A stretch of DNA of 64,000 bases from positions 5,952,001 through 6,016,000 of the forward strand of contig JALIRH010000036.1 in the NCBI GenBank assembly GCA_023055505.1, in the 5' to 3' direction. The position numbers and the translations under genes are program-made. Below are positions 34,601 through 47,394 of this stretch, one piece after another. Position 1 is the first letter of the stretch, and every line of letters begins with the position of its first letter. Source of the DNA: Callipepla californica brunnescens. Its lineage: Eukaryota; Chordata; Aves; Galliformes; Odontophoridae. The notes under the pieces were generated by a model. The model was not told the DNA's origin and searched no databases. It saw only the letters and a list, made by a program, of their open reading frames with translations.

Positions 34601-36120
34601 CTGAGCAGGATGCGGTGCCAGAATCACAGCAAGTGGTGAGCTCAGCACTGTGCCCAGTCTAAACCAGCGCGACCACTGGGAAATTCAACTTGAAGCCCTA
34701 TATAGTGCTTTTTTAAAAAGATGATGTGATCCTGGCCAAAATCTTTATTAGGGTTCTCATGATGAATTTGCTTGGCAGCAGCTTGATGGGTTTTAGGGAT
34801 ACAGGAGTCCTTAAAACCTTCCTGCAGTAGAATTTGAGAGCTGACACAGCTCCAGTCTACAGTTGTCACACTTCACAAATCTGTGAGCATTGCGAGTTTG
34901 TCTCTTGCTGGGCTTCAGGACGTGGGATTTTATCCCAGATCCCAAGTTAAGGTCCTAGAGAATTTAAAGTTCAGCTAGTGTTCCCTTCTCAAGCATCCTG
35001 GCCGCCTAGTCAGGCTCTGCTGATTCTATTAACAGTGTGCTGGCATGTGAGACTTGGTGCTGTTTGCTGCCATAATTAGGCTTGGAGGAGCCCTTTCATG
35101 TAGGCTTGCTCAGAGATGTTCCAGGCAGCTGCCATGGAGCATTGGGGTATCACCCCATGGGAATGGGGACTGTGCTGTTGCTGTGTCATATCATCTCTAC
35201 TGCAATGGAGTTAACCACAGTGAGGTTCTTGGTCTGTTCTTCATGGGGATCAGTGATGATGGAGTTTCCCTGTCTTGCTGTTCCTCTCCATCCACAGGAC
35301 ATGCCTTCATTTCAGCTCCAAGCTCCCTCTTGGAGGAGCACCAAGACCCATCTTGCCTGGTTTTCCTCTTTGCTGGGTAGTGGAGTCTCCTGGGATTGCC
35401 TGGAGAGAGATGACTATCTCCAAGAAAAGCCATTTCTTCCAGCAACCTGCGTGTTTCCCATGGGAGCTTCCAAAAAAAAAAAAAAAAAAAAAAAAATTCC
35501 CCAAATGCCTCATGCAAACAGAACACCCAAGAATCCCTAATTTCCACTGGAAGCCATTTGCCTTGTTTTGCTTTCTTTTTTTCTTTGCTGCCCTACTTGC
35601 CAAGTAACCAGTTTTCCCTGCACCCATTGTTATCCAGACATTGTTATGGAGGGAAGGACCGACCTGAGCAAACATTTCCTTTTGCTGCAGCCTTACACAG
35701 GCATTGCCCTAATGGGGTGGCTGGGGCCATGAGTCACCAACATGGAAAATTTGGGTTGTTTTAAAGAAAATGCTTCATTCTAATGATACCATGCATTATA
35801 ATAACCCTAAACAGCCATCTTGCGTAACAAGAGGGGTAGAAATGTTTAATGCATAAAGCTTTGGAGTCCTTATATGGAACTATAAGGGAGGTGAGAACAA
35901 AACGGGGAGAATGAGTGCTGAAAGCTGAGTGCTGTGCATCCCCCACCCTGTCCTGCCCCGGCCCCCCTTCCCGGCCCCGCAATTACCACCCGGCCCCGGG
36001 GGCCGTCTTATCGCCGACATCACGGAGTGGGGCGGCAGCTTCGCGGGTGGCGGAGGTGGAGATGGCAGGGTCCCCGGTCCACCTCATCGTCATCGAGGGA
36101 AGGGAGGAAGGAGGAGTTAC
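31617..36120. other. Intergenic region between divergent PADI2 and PADI1
   Basis: No exon was recognised in this 4.5 kb. It must hold the PADI2 promoter (next to 31616) and PADI1 upstream elements. It includes a TG dinucleotide run (about 32393-32412), a degenerate repeat at 32780-33235 and an A-run near 35468-35496. Open frames here show no family similarity. Confidence 0.5.
32780..33235. repeat. Degenerate 20-25-bp tandem repeat
   Basis: The phrases GGGGTCTTTGCAAGCTT, TTCTTTGGAA and TCTTTGCAAG recur about twenty times with substitutions and small length changes. The array looks old and has no conserved reading frame. Confidence 0.75.
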
Positions 36121-36127
36121 ATTCCCC

Positions 36128-36140
36128 AGCCTTTTAATCC
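36128..36140 (+). promoter_or_regulatory. Possible PADI1 TATA-like element
   Basis: CAGCCTTTTAATCC, 78-90 bases upstream of the PADI1 start codon, matches the element CAGCCTTTATAATCC at the same side of PADI3. The match between two duplicated promoters suggests a retained core element; transcription start data are needed. Confidence 0.4.
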
Positions 36141-36217
36141 AGTCATGCTGGTTCACCTACAAACTGGGCAACCAGGCAGCAGCCTTCTTCACATGCAGCC
36201 GCGGTCCCCAGCACACC

Positions 36218-39200
36218 ATGTCTCAGCGCCAGGTCGTGCAGATGTCTACCAGTCATGCCAGCTACGGGGTCTGCGTGGTGGACACCGAGGTCTTCCTTGA
36301 CACCCACCGGTAAGGCTCAGGGGGTCAAGGCTCATCCATAGGGATGATGGATTTTGGAGGCGACCAATGGCATTGGGTGGCTTTGCTCTTTACGAAGGAT
36401 GTTAAGGGGAAAGATCTCGTGGTAGTGAGATGGAGGACATGTGTTCATGGATCTGCTTTAGGATGCCTGAAGGAGGGATCTTGAATCCAACAAAAGCCAG
36501 GCATTGAAGTGTAGCCGAACAATGACGACTCACAGGCAAAGCCCATGCACACCCCAGCTAAGTGGGATCTATTTCTGGCAGAGAGAGTGTTGGGCAACAG
36601 CATTTCAAGACGAGCAACTTGTTCAAAGCTAATCTGGGTTAAAGAACAAATGTGTGTCTCAGGCATAAAAAATCCATGAGCGGGCTTGCACAGTTGATGT
36701 AACAAGAAGAAATTTTTCTGATGCTAAACATAGGGGTTGCTTTATTGGCTAGATATGAGGCTGTATTTACCCTCCTCTTACGTTGTCATTATTTAATAAA
36801 CTGCATCCATAATGATAGCAACTGCGGGCCAAGCCAGTTGGGATCACAACCGGGGCAATTATTTGGATTGTTTATTGGAGCTGTGCTGGGAGGAGCTGAC
36901 ATCCCCCCAATGAAGCTGCCCTTGAAACCTAGTAGTTTTACACTTGGCCAAGTGGGAATACATAAAACATATTACTTGAGTTATTCGCAATTTGAACTCA
37001 AAGCAAGCTTAATTCCATTTAAGTGTGGGACCCAAGTCTCAACAGGAGCAGATATTGCTCCTTGGTAGCAAATCTGAGCTTTGGTCCTGAAAGGTGTACG
37101 GCAGATAGGCACGGGGCAGGTGCTCTTTCAACATCAGGGCTAGAAATGTAGGTGATGTTTCATGCCTACAGAGCATTGATAGGAGTGACAGCCCTCTCTA
37201 TGCGCAGAAAATTCAGTGATGGACATTTGCCCATGGGTTGGACTTTAGGGGCAGAAAACAAAGTGCAGTGGAAGTCTTGTGCAAAGTGAGCTTCCATGTC
37301 AGCATGACAATGCGGAGGAGTGAAGGCAATGAAATCAAGGCCAATAGACCCAAATTTGATATGTCATGGCATGCGACATGTGGGTAGACTGCAGGTAGAC
37401 TTGCTGCATTGCATGCTAGTAATCACACAGCACGACGAGAGGGGTGATGCTTTGATCTTACTATACAAGCTACTGCAGGTGTCCGGGATGCCATGCCAAG
37501 AGCGACATCGGGGATATATCTTTTCGTTGTCATTTTCTCTCTGCTAAAATTTACAACCATGTCACTTTCCATGCATGGCTGGGGAGGTTGGCTCCCTGCA
37601 GCAGACAGGTTGGAGCACTCTCACAACTTGCATGGAGGTGCTGGGGCTGTAATGAGCAGGTAGGCAGCACTTCAAAGGCCAGGGAAGTCATACAGGTGGG
37701 TGAAAGCTCCCTGGGCTCTGATTTCGGTTCTGCTCCACGCTGGGCATCTCTCAGGTCAGGGGGTGGACTGGCAATAGCCAGCACCCCAGTGAGTGACATC
37801 AAAACCAGCCCCAATCTTGGTCTGGGTTTTGTGGTGGGATGCTGAGATTTTGAGGGTTCTCTTCCTGCTGGGGAGGGATGTTGGGTGCCTCAGCTTCAGA
37901 GACGTGCAATTGGGGCTTAACCACAGGCGGATGCGATGGCACTCTGCTTGCTCAACTCTGCCACAGAGATAATGCTTATAAAATTCAGGCAATGCATTTC
38001 ATCACCTGAAGATGGTTTCTGAGTCCTAAGACCCGGTTAAGGTTGGATTTTCATAGAATAATAGAATGGCTTAGATTGGAGGGGACCATAGAGATCATCC
38101 AGTTCCAACCTCTTGCTATGGGCAGGGTGGCCAACTACTACATCAGGCTGCCAAGAATCCCATCAACCTGGCTTTGAAGAGACGGGGCAGATTTTAACCC
38201 TAGGGATCCCAGTTCAACAGTACGGGTCCACAGAGGACAAGAGGAAAGCTAACTCAGTCCATGACTCCGTGCTGCTCTCTGTTTCAGATGTACCCCTAAA
38301 GGTGCCGCATCATTTGATGTTCACGCCACCTCTGCAGTCACAGTCCACATTATCCACAGCCCCATGACGAAACCCATGCTTAACTCCAGATGGCCACTGG
38401 ATCCGGATATAGAGGTTGTAGTGACCATTGGTGTCACCAGCAAGACTGTCAATGACAATAAGGTCAGTTGCTTTTTATGCACCGTATCTAGAAATATTAG
38501 TCAAATTTCCCAGAAAAGTAGGAATAATGATGGGCAGGCTCAAGTGTTTCTAGGTAATGCTGGCATCAGACATTTTTATAGAGTAAACTCAAATTTACAT
38601 AGAATTGTGCTATTGTCATGTACGTAATGTGAAACTGGGGAGATGAGAGTGGATGCAAAAGCCATTGTCGGAAGTTCCACGTTAGGTGAAGTAAATAGTC
38701 ATTCTTTGTTGTTTTCTATGCCTGTTTTTGTGCTGAAGCAGGCAGAAATTATTTGGTTGGGCTGTGATTAAAGCAGCAGAACATTGATGAACCTTCCAGC
38801 ACCTTGCTGTATGGCATTGCTAGGCCAACACACTGGGTGGAAAGACCTACTCAGCGTGATGAGACACAGGACTTGGGTCACAATCTGGAGATGTCTTGAT
38901 GTCTTTGCAGGTTAAGATTTCATACTACGGACGGGAAGAGAATGAGATTTCGGTGGCTTGGTTGTACCTCACCTGTGTAGGTGTGTATTATGACAGCACT
39001 CAGCCTACCGTGGCCAGTCCTTTCTGATGCCACAGTCTCATTTGGTTCATGGGATGGGACTTAAGTGGGGATGCAGGCTGCCCATCCAGAACACGAAGCC
39101 AAGGTTTGGGTGTTGACAGCTCATGATGACAAGCAGGAGGGAAATAATTAAAATGTTCTTGTTCTTGCACACCTAATGTGGTGCAAAAAAGGCACAGGCT

Positions 39201-40467
39201 GGGTTCCATCCCCACCCATTGCACCCTATGAGCAGCATACTCTGACCACTAAGACAATTTGATTGATAGAACAGGATTCTAAGATGACCATCTCACCCAC
39301 CTTCCACCAGGAAGCCCATTCTCAACTTCAGTGTGACTGGTGGGGAAGAATAGGCACAGAAGTGTAGTTGTCTGACCTATTTTAGGAGTTTAGGATGAGA
39401 TGAATCATTCCCTTGAAATGTCTATTTTCCTCTGCTGACTACAAAGGGAGTCTAGACTACTAGTCTGGATGCAGTCTTTCACTTGGATGGATTAATTATC
39501 CTAAATTTGGAATTTTCTGAAGCTCTCACATGATAGTCAGATCTGTGTCCTCAAGTCAAGGACATGCTTTCCAAAACTGCCACTGAAGATGGTTTCCCAC
39601 ATCCATTGGCTCCACTGGAGCCATTGAGGGCCACCACTGTCCAAAGAGTTTTGACCTTACAGAAGCGCATTGCTTGCTTGGGTTTAGGACTTCATTTCCA
39701 AAATTATGGCTCAGCTTCTCCAGGTCATCTTAATGAATAAGGACAATTTCTGCTTCAGCACCCGCATTTTCCACATGCTGTTCCATTTGGTGGATATATA
39801 CTATATTAAGCTTTATGTAGGGTAGTGATGAGGTTAATGGTAAACCTGCAATTCGGTCCAAGAGCTCTCTAAGGGTAAGTCTTTCTCAAATGTTACATCA
39901 CCCCTAATAATTATTTAGTATCCATTCACCCATTTCATGCCTTTGGCTTCATGAAAATATGCTGTGGTCAACGTGAAATTGATGGAACTTTTATTTCACC
40001 AATGATGAAATTATGAGATTTCACCAATACGAATTGGTGAAAACCAGTGGGTATATTGCTGATGGGGGACCGAAGGTGGGAGAAAATAGCTGGAATGGGA
40101 AAAGCCATGGAGAGTTTGGGTTTGCTTTTTACTGGCATGTTTTGAGGCAGTGTTAGAGCAGAAAGGTGGAATTGGTGTTGGGTGGCTCATTGCTGGTGTG
40201 AGGATGGGCCCAAAATGTCCACGATTGCTCATTCTCATGCCAATGGTTTCCTTGTTGCTCTGATATTTCAGATATATCCCTGGATGTGGACGTGAGCCGT
40301 AATGGCAGAGTGAGGAGCAAAGGGAAGGACAAGGTAATGGAAAACATTGCATGGCTTTGGGCAACGCAAGGAGGGAAAACACAGGGAAAATCTCCAGGAA
40401 GGAGAGGGATTTGGGTGGTGTCTGAAATAAGTAAAATAATGCGGCAAATTCTCAGCCTTCTAATTGA

Positions 40468-40507
<40 letters not shown>

Positions 40508-43500
40508 GTGCCAAAATATCTTGTCTCTCCAGTCCAGCCCTAGGACTTTTTTTTGTTGTTGTTGTTCATTTTTGGATTTGAAACGTGCCGCTGAATGACT
40601 CATCTGCAAGTTTAGCAAACAGCAAGAGATTTACCCCTTTGGCAAGAAATCTGCATATACTCAAGCACTTACACCCAGATAATTAACTGCAGCCTGATCA
40701 GCAGCACAAATTGTACATCAAGATGAGATACATTTCTAGAAATGGGATATTCTCTTTCAAATGAGACCTGACAGATATAATGTGGCTTGTTAGAAGATAA
40801 GACCTGTTTGAAATAGTTCTTGTTGGCTTGGCTGGAAACTGAGGTGAGGAAATTTAGTGGCTTGATAGCATCGCTCCGGAAGCTTTCTTGATTGCTCACT
40901 GTGGGATCTCCTCTGAGCATGGCTGTGGCATTTTGCCATCCCAGCCATCACTGGGAGGAGCCTGGGAGGGTGGAGGGTTTTGGGATTTGCTCCCATCCCT
41001 ATTGGATATCTCTCCTTCAGGCCAAATGGACATGGGGACCAGATGGGCAAGGAGCTGTACTGTTGGTCAACTGTGACAAGGACAGCCCCAGCACGGTGGG
41101 GACAGACAGCAGCCAGGCGGACATACAGACCCCAGCAGGTAGGGCTCATCCATTAGGTTCATACTATCTCACTGGGTTGTTTTGCATTCTCTTCATCCTT
41201 CTCATTCATGGTCCTGCGATGGTGAAATAAATGGCAAAAATAGTATCAGACGCTTGCAAAGCAATTAGAGATAGCAACGGCATTACCTGTTCCTCCATTG
41301 CAACAGAAATTGGCTCTTTTCCACTACTCCTTCCCTTGTTTTAATTTCCTGGACATCCCTATAAAAGCACAATGAGCGTCATCCCAGCAGGCTTGCCCTA
41401 TAAATCCACTTGCAAACGGAGGACAGCGTAGCCCACAGGCAGTGCTGGAGGCTGGAAACCTCCCAGCATCCTCTGTCTCGTTTCTCCCATAGACCTGCAG
41501 GACATGTCTGTGATGCTGCTGCGGACTCAAGGACCCAGCAGTATCTTTGCTGACTACCAGCTTGTCCTACATGTCTCCGAGTCAGATGCGGACAAAGTGC
41601 GGGTTTTCCATGCTATTCGTGAGTATTTCTTCCTTCCTTCCTAAGTATCTGTGCCAACACATCGTGACCCCAGTGGGTAAGCCCTTTCTCAGTAGGATTA
41701 AGGGCTGAGTGCCAGCACTTGTTCGATGCATTCATTTATGCCTCAAACTGGTTTTGAAGATGGGGCTATTGGGAGAATGTAAAGACTGTATGGGGAAAAA
41801 AATAATGGGAAGAAAAGCTTTTTTCAGTGGGATTACTGAAGTTTTGAGAATTTCATGGGAGGATAAGCACAGGCAGTGACACAGCTGTCAAAGCAGTCCA
41901 TCTCGTTGGATTGAGCACTTCTACTTTGAACACCCTAGCTGGTGGATACAAGCAGTTCCCTGCTGAAAATCAGGTCAGGGAAGCCAGTTGTATCATTAGA
42001 TGCTTAACTTGAGACACGCATCTTGAAAGGGTTTGACCCGAGGGCATAGAGTCCTCTTTGTATGAGCAGATCAAGTGTGCTCCCCAGAAAAGAGCCGGCA
42101 CACCCGCTCTTCTGCAAACCACGCTGGCACCATCACCTCCTCCATGGTGCCTCCTTGCACCCATGTGGGCTGGCTATTTCGATGTTTCTGCAGGGAGTGA
42201 CTCACACCCCCAGTACAAACCTGTTTTGGGGCCGGGCAAGCTCTCCTGCATGCTAGACTGTGTCAGAAGTGGAGAAAACACCTTCTACGTGGAAGGGTTG
42301 GCTTTCCCTGATGCAGGTTTCTCTGGGCTGGTTTCTATCAGCGTCAGCTTGCTGGAGGTGCCTCACAAGGTACGTGGGATCTACCCCATCCTTGACCCCA
42401 CGAAACCCCCACTGGGTTTGCCAACCACTTCTCCTGGTGTTTTGCCCTTCCAGTATTCTCCTGGCACCCCCATTTTCACGGATACGGTGGTTTTCCGCAT
42501 GGCGCCCTGGATAATGACACCCAACACCCAGCAGCCCCTGGAGGTGTTTGTCTGCAGGTAGGACAAACACCATTCTATAGCTCCCCTGCCTTGGGGGCTC
42601 TCCAGGAAGGAGCTTTTACCCTTCCTTGCTTTGTGCATGGCCTTTATGCATGCTGTGCAAGAGCCTGATGCTGCTGCAGCACTCATTGCGACCCCAAGAA
42701 GGCTGGCAGACCTTCTCCAAGGGCTTGTGCAGAGCTATTACCCAGAAATTGGATGTTTGGAGTGAGAGGGATTCTTGAGGTCCTTCATGCCATCTTCTCC
42801 CTCCAGCATCAGGAGAGGAATCAACTCCAATGAAGTCTTTCTGGAGGAGCTCCAGGCCCTGCTGAGGAAAGCCAACTGCAAGATGACCATCTGCTCTGAG
42901 GTTGAAAGCCGCAGTGACCGCTGGATCCAGGTGAGCCCTTGATGCTTGTAACGTGTGGCTCTTCTGGAGCTTCTTATGGGCTTGTGGGATGTTGTTCCTG
43001 GGAGGGACCAGCTGTGCTACTTGGAGAAGCATGCAGATGCTAAGAGATGAACCAAGCAATCATAAGCTAAAAGAGTGGGAGATGCTGTTGGTAGTGGCAA
43101 ACAGTACAGAAAAGGATGTTGGCTGGACCCCAGGGAAATTGCAGGAGGGACCCCAATGCAAGCAGTACCCTGTGGGGCATTGCAGAAGGAATCTCATTGC
43201 AAGGAGGACCTTGAAAGGGCATTACAGGAGGGACCCCATGAGACACTGCAATGGGAACTGTTAAGAAGGACCCCATTGCAAGAAGGACCCCAAAGAGGAT
43301 TGCAAGAGGGACTCTGTGGGACACTGCAAGAACTGAATTGTGACAGGTCTGCCCCATGTCCTGCTCTGTCCTCGCTGTGTGCTTTGCCATGCTGGCTGTC
43401 ATGCCCAGGAGCCTTCTTCCTCCTTCTCTTTCCCCCCAACAGGACGAGCTGGAGTTTGGCTATGTGGAGGCACCACACAAGTCCTTCCCTGTGGTCTTCG

Positions 43501-45939
43501 ACTCACCCAGGAACAGAGGCTTGAAAGACTTTGCTTTTAAGAAGATCCTGGTGCGCTGGGGCATTGCTATCACCTTTATCCCCAGAAATCATCCTCGAGG
43601 GCTCCCCATCACTGCTCCCTTCTGTTCCCAGGGCCCTGATTTTGGCTACGTGACCCGTGTGCTCCCTGGATGTGATGCCTGCAGCCTTGACTCCTTTGGT
43701 AACCTGGACGTGAGCCCTCCGGTGACAGTGCGAGGCAAGGAGTATCCTCTGGGACGCATCCTCATTGGCAGCCCCCTGCCCTGGTGAGACAGGAAGGCAC
43801 CCAAAACTGCTCCGCTACATCTGGGTTAACCTGGGCAAATGCTGCAAACCTAGTTTGCAACATCTGGCGCCCGAACAGGGACCAACAGAAAAAATATTCG
43901 GGCCCAATGCCACCAAAGTGAAATCCTAATTGCAAATTTCACATTGCAGACCATGCTGCGGTTTGTTCTCCCCTTGTAAAACCCAATTATTATCTCCCCT
44001 CTTCCCTTTCTCCTTGATCCTACAGTACCCCAAGTACCATGTCTGTGTTTTTAGTTTTCCCTATTGAAAGGAAAAGCAGAGGAATTCAGCAAAGGGTAAA
44101 ATCCTGAATAACTGGGAGTTGTTTTCCGCTGTGCCCTTGGCGGAGGGAACAACGGCGTCCTGCACAACCCAGCATAAAGGCAGCTCTTCATCTGGACAAA
44201 CAACAGTGAGGCTGAATCTTGGGGTTTCAGCCAGGACAGCAAACGGAGCAGGCCATGCTGCTCCATTCCTCGCTTACCCCGACAGGAAAATGGGATTTTC
44301 CCAGCCACACCAGGGCTGTAATTATCCCTTATTACAAGAAGTTTTAATTAATGTTTTCTCAGCCTGCTGCTGGCTGTCTAGGAAAATGTGGGGAGGGATT
44401 GGAGGCACAGAGGGATGAGATGAGTTATGTATCTCTATACCCCATATAATGTTGGGAGTTTGGGACTAGACGTGGCTATCCAATTTGATCAGTTTACCTC
44501 CCCTTACCTTCTGAATGTTTCCACTCACAATGACCTTTTTCCGTTTGTGGGTTGGGCGTTTTGGTGTGCAGTCACCCTGCTTCCTCCTGCCTCTGCCCCC
44601 AGGGCTTCCGGACGTCGGATGTCGAAGGCGGTCAGGGATTTTCTTTATGCCCAGAAGGTGCAGGCACCAGTGGAGGTCTACTCAGAGTGGCTGAGCGTGG
44701 GCCACGTGGATGAATTCCTCACCTTCGTCCCCGCATACGACAGAAAGGTAACGGCCCTATGTCCATCTCTACGTCCTCAGCCTCATATGGTGATGCAGAA
44801 GGCCCTTTCATTTTGCTAGTCAGCAATAAAAACTAAAAAGCTTGGCTTATGGGGAATAGGCGTGTTCAGCCCCATGTGTGAATCCCCTTCCTTTTGGGGT
44901 GGCTTCCTGGGAAGCAGTGAGTTCCTGGGTGTCATTCTGGTGTTGGGTATGCATGAGCTGGTGGTGCATGAAAACACCCTACTGAAATCCCAAAAATGGG
45001 TTTATGGGTTCATCCCACAGGGATTCAGGCTCCTCTTGGCCAGCCCCACTGCCTGCTTCAAGCTCTTCCAGGAGAAGCAGAGACAGGGACACGGCGAGGC
45101 CACACAGCTCGTGGGTAAGGCAATGGGCAAACGTGTCCCCATGGTATTGGGTGCCGGCGATGTCCCTCACCAATATCCCCATATAGGGGTGGTTGGCAGC
45201 GAGCGGAGGAGCATTGATGACATCTTGGCAGATGAAGGGCTGAGGAATGACAACAAACATGTACAGGTGGGCTGCAAAGGGGCTGAGCACATTTTGGTGC
45301 TAGCTGGGAACAGATGTCATCCCAGTGGGTGATGCCATGAAGTGCTCATGGAGGTGTGGAACCAAAGGTTGCTTAGGTGACTTCAGGAGGTTGCTGATAA
45401 AGGATTCAGTGAGGGACATAGGGTGTATAGGGCTTCCTGCATGGGATTTGGGGTGGTGAGACACTGTCCTTCCTCTGAACAGCGCTGCATTGATTGGAAC
45501 CGTGACCTGCTCAAGTATGAGCTGGGGCTGAGTGAACAGGACATCATCGACATCCCACAGCTCTTCATCCTGCGGGGTTGCCGTGCAGAAGCTCTCTTCC
45601 CAGACATGGTGAGGCCACCACCGCATCACTCTCCCTCACTGTCTCCCCTCCACACTCTCCTTGTTCACAATTTGGGTGAAAAAACTGCTTTTGGTCCATC
45701 TCCAGGTGAACATGCTGGTGCTGGGCAGACACCTGGGCATCCCCAAGCCTTTTGGGCCACAGGTAGCTGGGCAGTGCTGCCTGGAAGAGCGGGTGCGGGC
45801 ACTGCTGCAGCCCCTGGGGCTCTCCTGCACTTTTATCAACGACTTCTTCTCCTACCATGTCCTTTCTGGAGATGTGCACTGCGGCACCAATGTCCGCCGT
45901 AAGCCCTTGGCTGTCAAATGGTGGCACGTGGTGCCCTAA
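36218..45939 (+). CDS. PADI1: PADI1, peptidylarginine deiminase 1
   Basis: Calcium-dependent arginine-to-citrulline enzyme; PADI1 in mammals acts mainly in epidermis. Coding exons are 36218-36309, 38288-38462, 38911-38980, 40272-40333, 41021-41138, 41493-41618, 42194-42369, 42454-42557, 42807-42930, 43443-43550, 43632-43783, 44603-44747, 45021-45114, 45187-45266, 45483-45608 and 45706-45939. All introns are GT-AG and join to 661 aa. Domains follow the family: two immunoglobulin-like N-terminal domains to about residue 290, then the catalytic propeller. Asp350 ([12 protein letters not shown]), His470-Val-Asp472 (GHVDEF), SPRNRGLK and the nucleophile Cys643 (HCGTN) are intact. The name rests on position after PADI2, N-terminal resemblance ([12 protein letters not shown]) and order relative to PADI3. 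The last exon shares a conversion tract with PADI3. Confidence 0.88.
38051..38195 (-). mobile_element. CR1 LINE 3' fragment in PADI1 intron 1
   Basis: TCATAGAATAATAGAATGGC, then GGACCATAGAGATCATCCAG and CAACCTCTTGC: a minus-orientation CR1 tail ending about 90 bp before exon 2. Confidence 0.9.
40478..40501. repeat. Poly-T run in PADI1 intron 4
   Basis: A T run of over 20 bases follows GAGGGGAGC. No retrotransposon body was recognised next to it. Confidence 0.85.
43124..43333. repeat. Degenerate tandem repeat in PADI1 intron 9
   Basis: Units resemble GGACCCCATTGCAAGAAGGA, with variants CATTGCAGAAGGA, CATTACAGGAGGGA and GATTGCAAGAGGGA. Period is roughly 22-26 bp over about nine units. Confidence 0.75.
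43865..43882 (+). mobile_element. Retroviral-type tRNA-Lys primer binding site remnant
   Basis: TGGCGCCCGAACAGGGAC is an exact 18-base complement of the 3' end of the lysine tRNA that primes many retroviruses and LTR elements, including the terminal CCA complement. It lies in PADI1 intron 11, 82 bases after the donor. The CAACA two bases upstream could be the end of an LTR, but only a short LTR remnant could fit. I recognise no gag, pol or env coding sequence downstream, so this is a broken non-coding relic. Confidence 0.75.
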
Positions 45940-45992
45940 GTGCACAGGAAGAGTCTCTGGTCCTTCCCAGTGAGGGATTTGGAGCATCTCAA

Positions 45993-45998
45993 AATAAA
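45993..45998 (+). terminator. PADI1 polyadenylation signal (AATAAA)
   Basis: AATAAA lies 54 bases past the PADI1 stop. A second AATAAA at 46195-46200 could give a longer form. Confidence 0.8.
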
Positions 45999-46222
45999 GT
46001 GTTTCATCAATATGAGCACTGAGGGTACAGTTTTAACTTGTGCTCCATCCTGTCATTGGGTTGGAATACTGTTGGAGACGTTTTTCTTATAGGAAGGATC
46101 TTTGTGAGCATGCTGCATGCACAGTGGCACACACTGAACTGCCACCATCTCAGTGATCTTGGGTCTTACAGTCCCTTGTCCCAGTTTTGTGCTAAATAAA
46201 GCCCTCCCAAGTTCCCCCCAAA

Positions 46223-46500
46223 AGAATCATAGAATCATTAAGGTTGGAGAAGACCCCTAAGATCATTGAGTCCAATCATCAACACGTCATCACTGTGTCC
46301 ATTTATTGAACTGCAGAACCATTAAGGTTGGACAAGACCGCGAAGATCATTGTCTTCAGCTATTGACCCATCCCCATCGGGCTCACTCAGCCACGTTCCT
46401 AAAAAAATCACAGAATCATTTAGGTTCTGAGAGCACAAAGTCCAACCTCAACCCACCCCCACATCTGTCAGTGCTGCTTTGTTGAGTCCCCCCTGCCCCA
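46223..46500 (-). mobile_element. Three adjoining CR1 tails
   Basis: Three successive copies of the CR1 tail in minus orientation start near 46224 (AATCATAGAATCATTAAGG), 46318 (AACCATTAAGGTTGGACAAG) and 46408 (AATCACAGAATCATTTAGG). Each runs for about 80-100 bp. They may be nested insertions or a local duplication. Confidence 0.85.
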
Positions 46501-47039
46501 GAGCAGAAATATTGCGTTTCATCAGCGCGTGACCCATGCTGTGCTGTGAGTTGGAGGGGAACAGGTGCCCCTCCTGTGCCACAAAGAGAATACTTAAATT
46601 AAAGCAGTGAGGAGCAGGGCTGCAGCAAGGCGTGCTGTCCCGGAGCAGGTGGTACCCAGAAATGAAGAGTTAAAGATGTTTTGTTGGTTTTCTTTTCACA
46701 TGGGAAAATAAAACATTTCATTGTTTGAGGAATACAATAATTATAAGAGTGATAAGGAAATGTAAACAGGCAAAATGTGGCAGCGGTCATTCACTGTGTT
46801 TTCTTTGTTTTGTTTTGGTTCTGTTTCTTGTAGTTCTCTATCTCCTGCTTCCTTGACAGAAGGCTTTGTGCTCTTCTGCTGCCATCGCTTTCCTTTTGTC
46901 CTCGGTGCAGCCCTGGTGTTTGCTCTGACCTCCACGTTCTGGTGCTTTCCACAGCCGCCTTGTCTGTTCTTCCTGAAACCTTGCCCTGGGGCATGCATCT
47001 CTCGGGTCAGCTTTGTCTTGGTGCTCACCCTCATATGTC

Positions 47040-47305
47040 CTATATGGTTGCATCCAAATATGGCCACATCTGCGTTTGGATGCGTCCAAAGATGGGCTCG
47101 ACCACATTTGATCATACCTTATATATACCATAAATATAACATGTATTTGATTGTATTTGGTCACACCCACACATAGTCACACTCATATTTGATCACAGCC
47201 ACATAAGGACACATCCCACGTTTAGTCATGCCCGTATAAGGTCATCACTGTATTTGGTCACATCAGTATAAGGTCATGACTGTATTTGGTCACGTCCACA
47301 TGTTG
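47040..47305. repeat. Degenerate repeat of about 32 bp
   Basis: TATTTGGTCACATC and ATAAGGTCATGACTG alternate with drift. The last two units (from about 47230) are 32 bp apart and close in sequence; earlier ones are more diverged. Confidence 0.7.
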
Positions 47306-47394
47306 AGGAGGGCTGGCCATGGATGTGATGGTTGGAGGATGCAGCGATGGTGAGATGGTAGAGTTCAGCATCTTGTGTGGAAGATGCTAAAGCA

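Noticed and set aside
43865..43882. A tRNA-Lys gene fragment on the minus strand
   Set aside because: The match includes the CCA end, which nuclear tRNA genes do not encode, and the rest of a tRNA cloverleaf is absent, so a primer binding site is the better reading.
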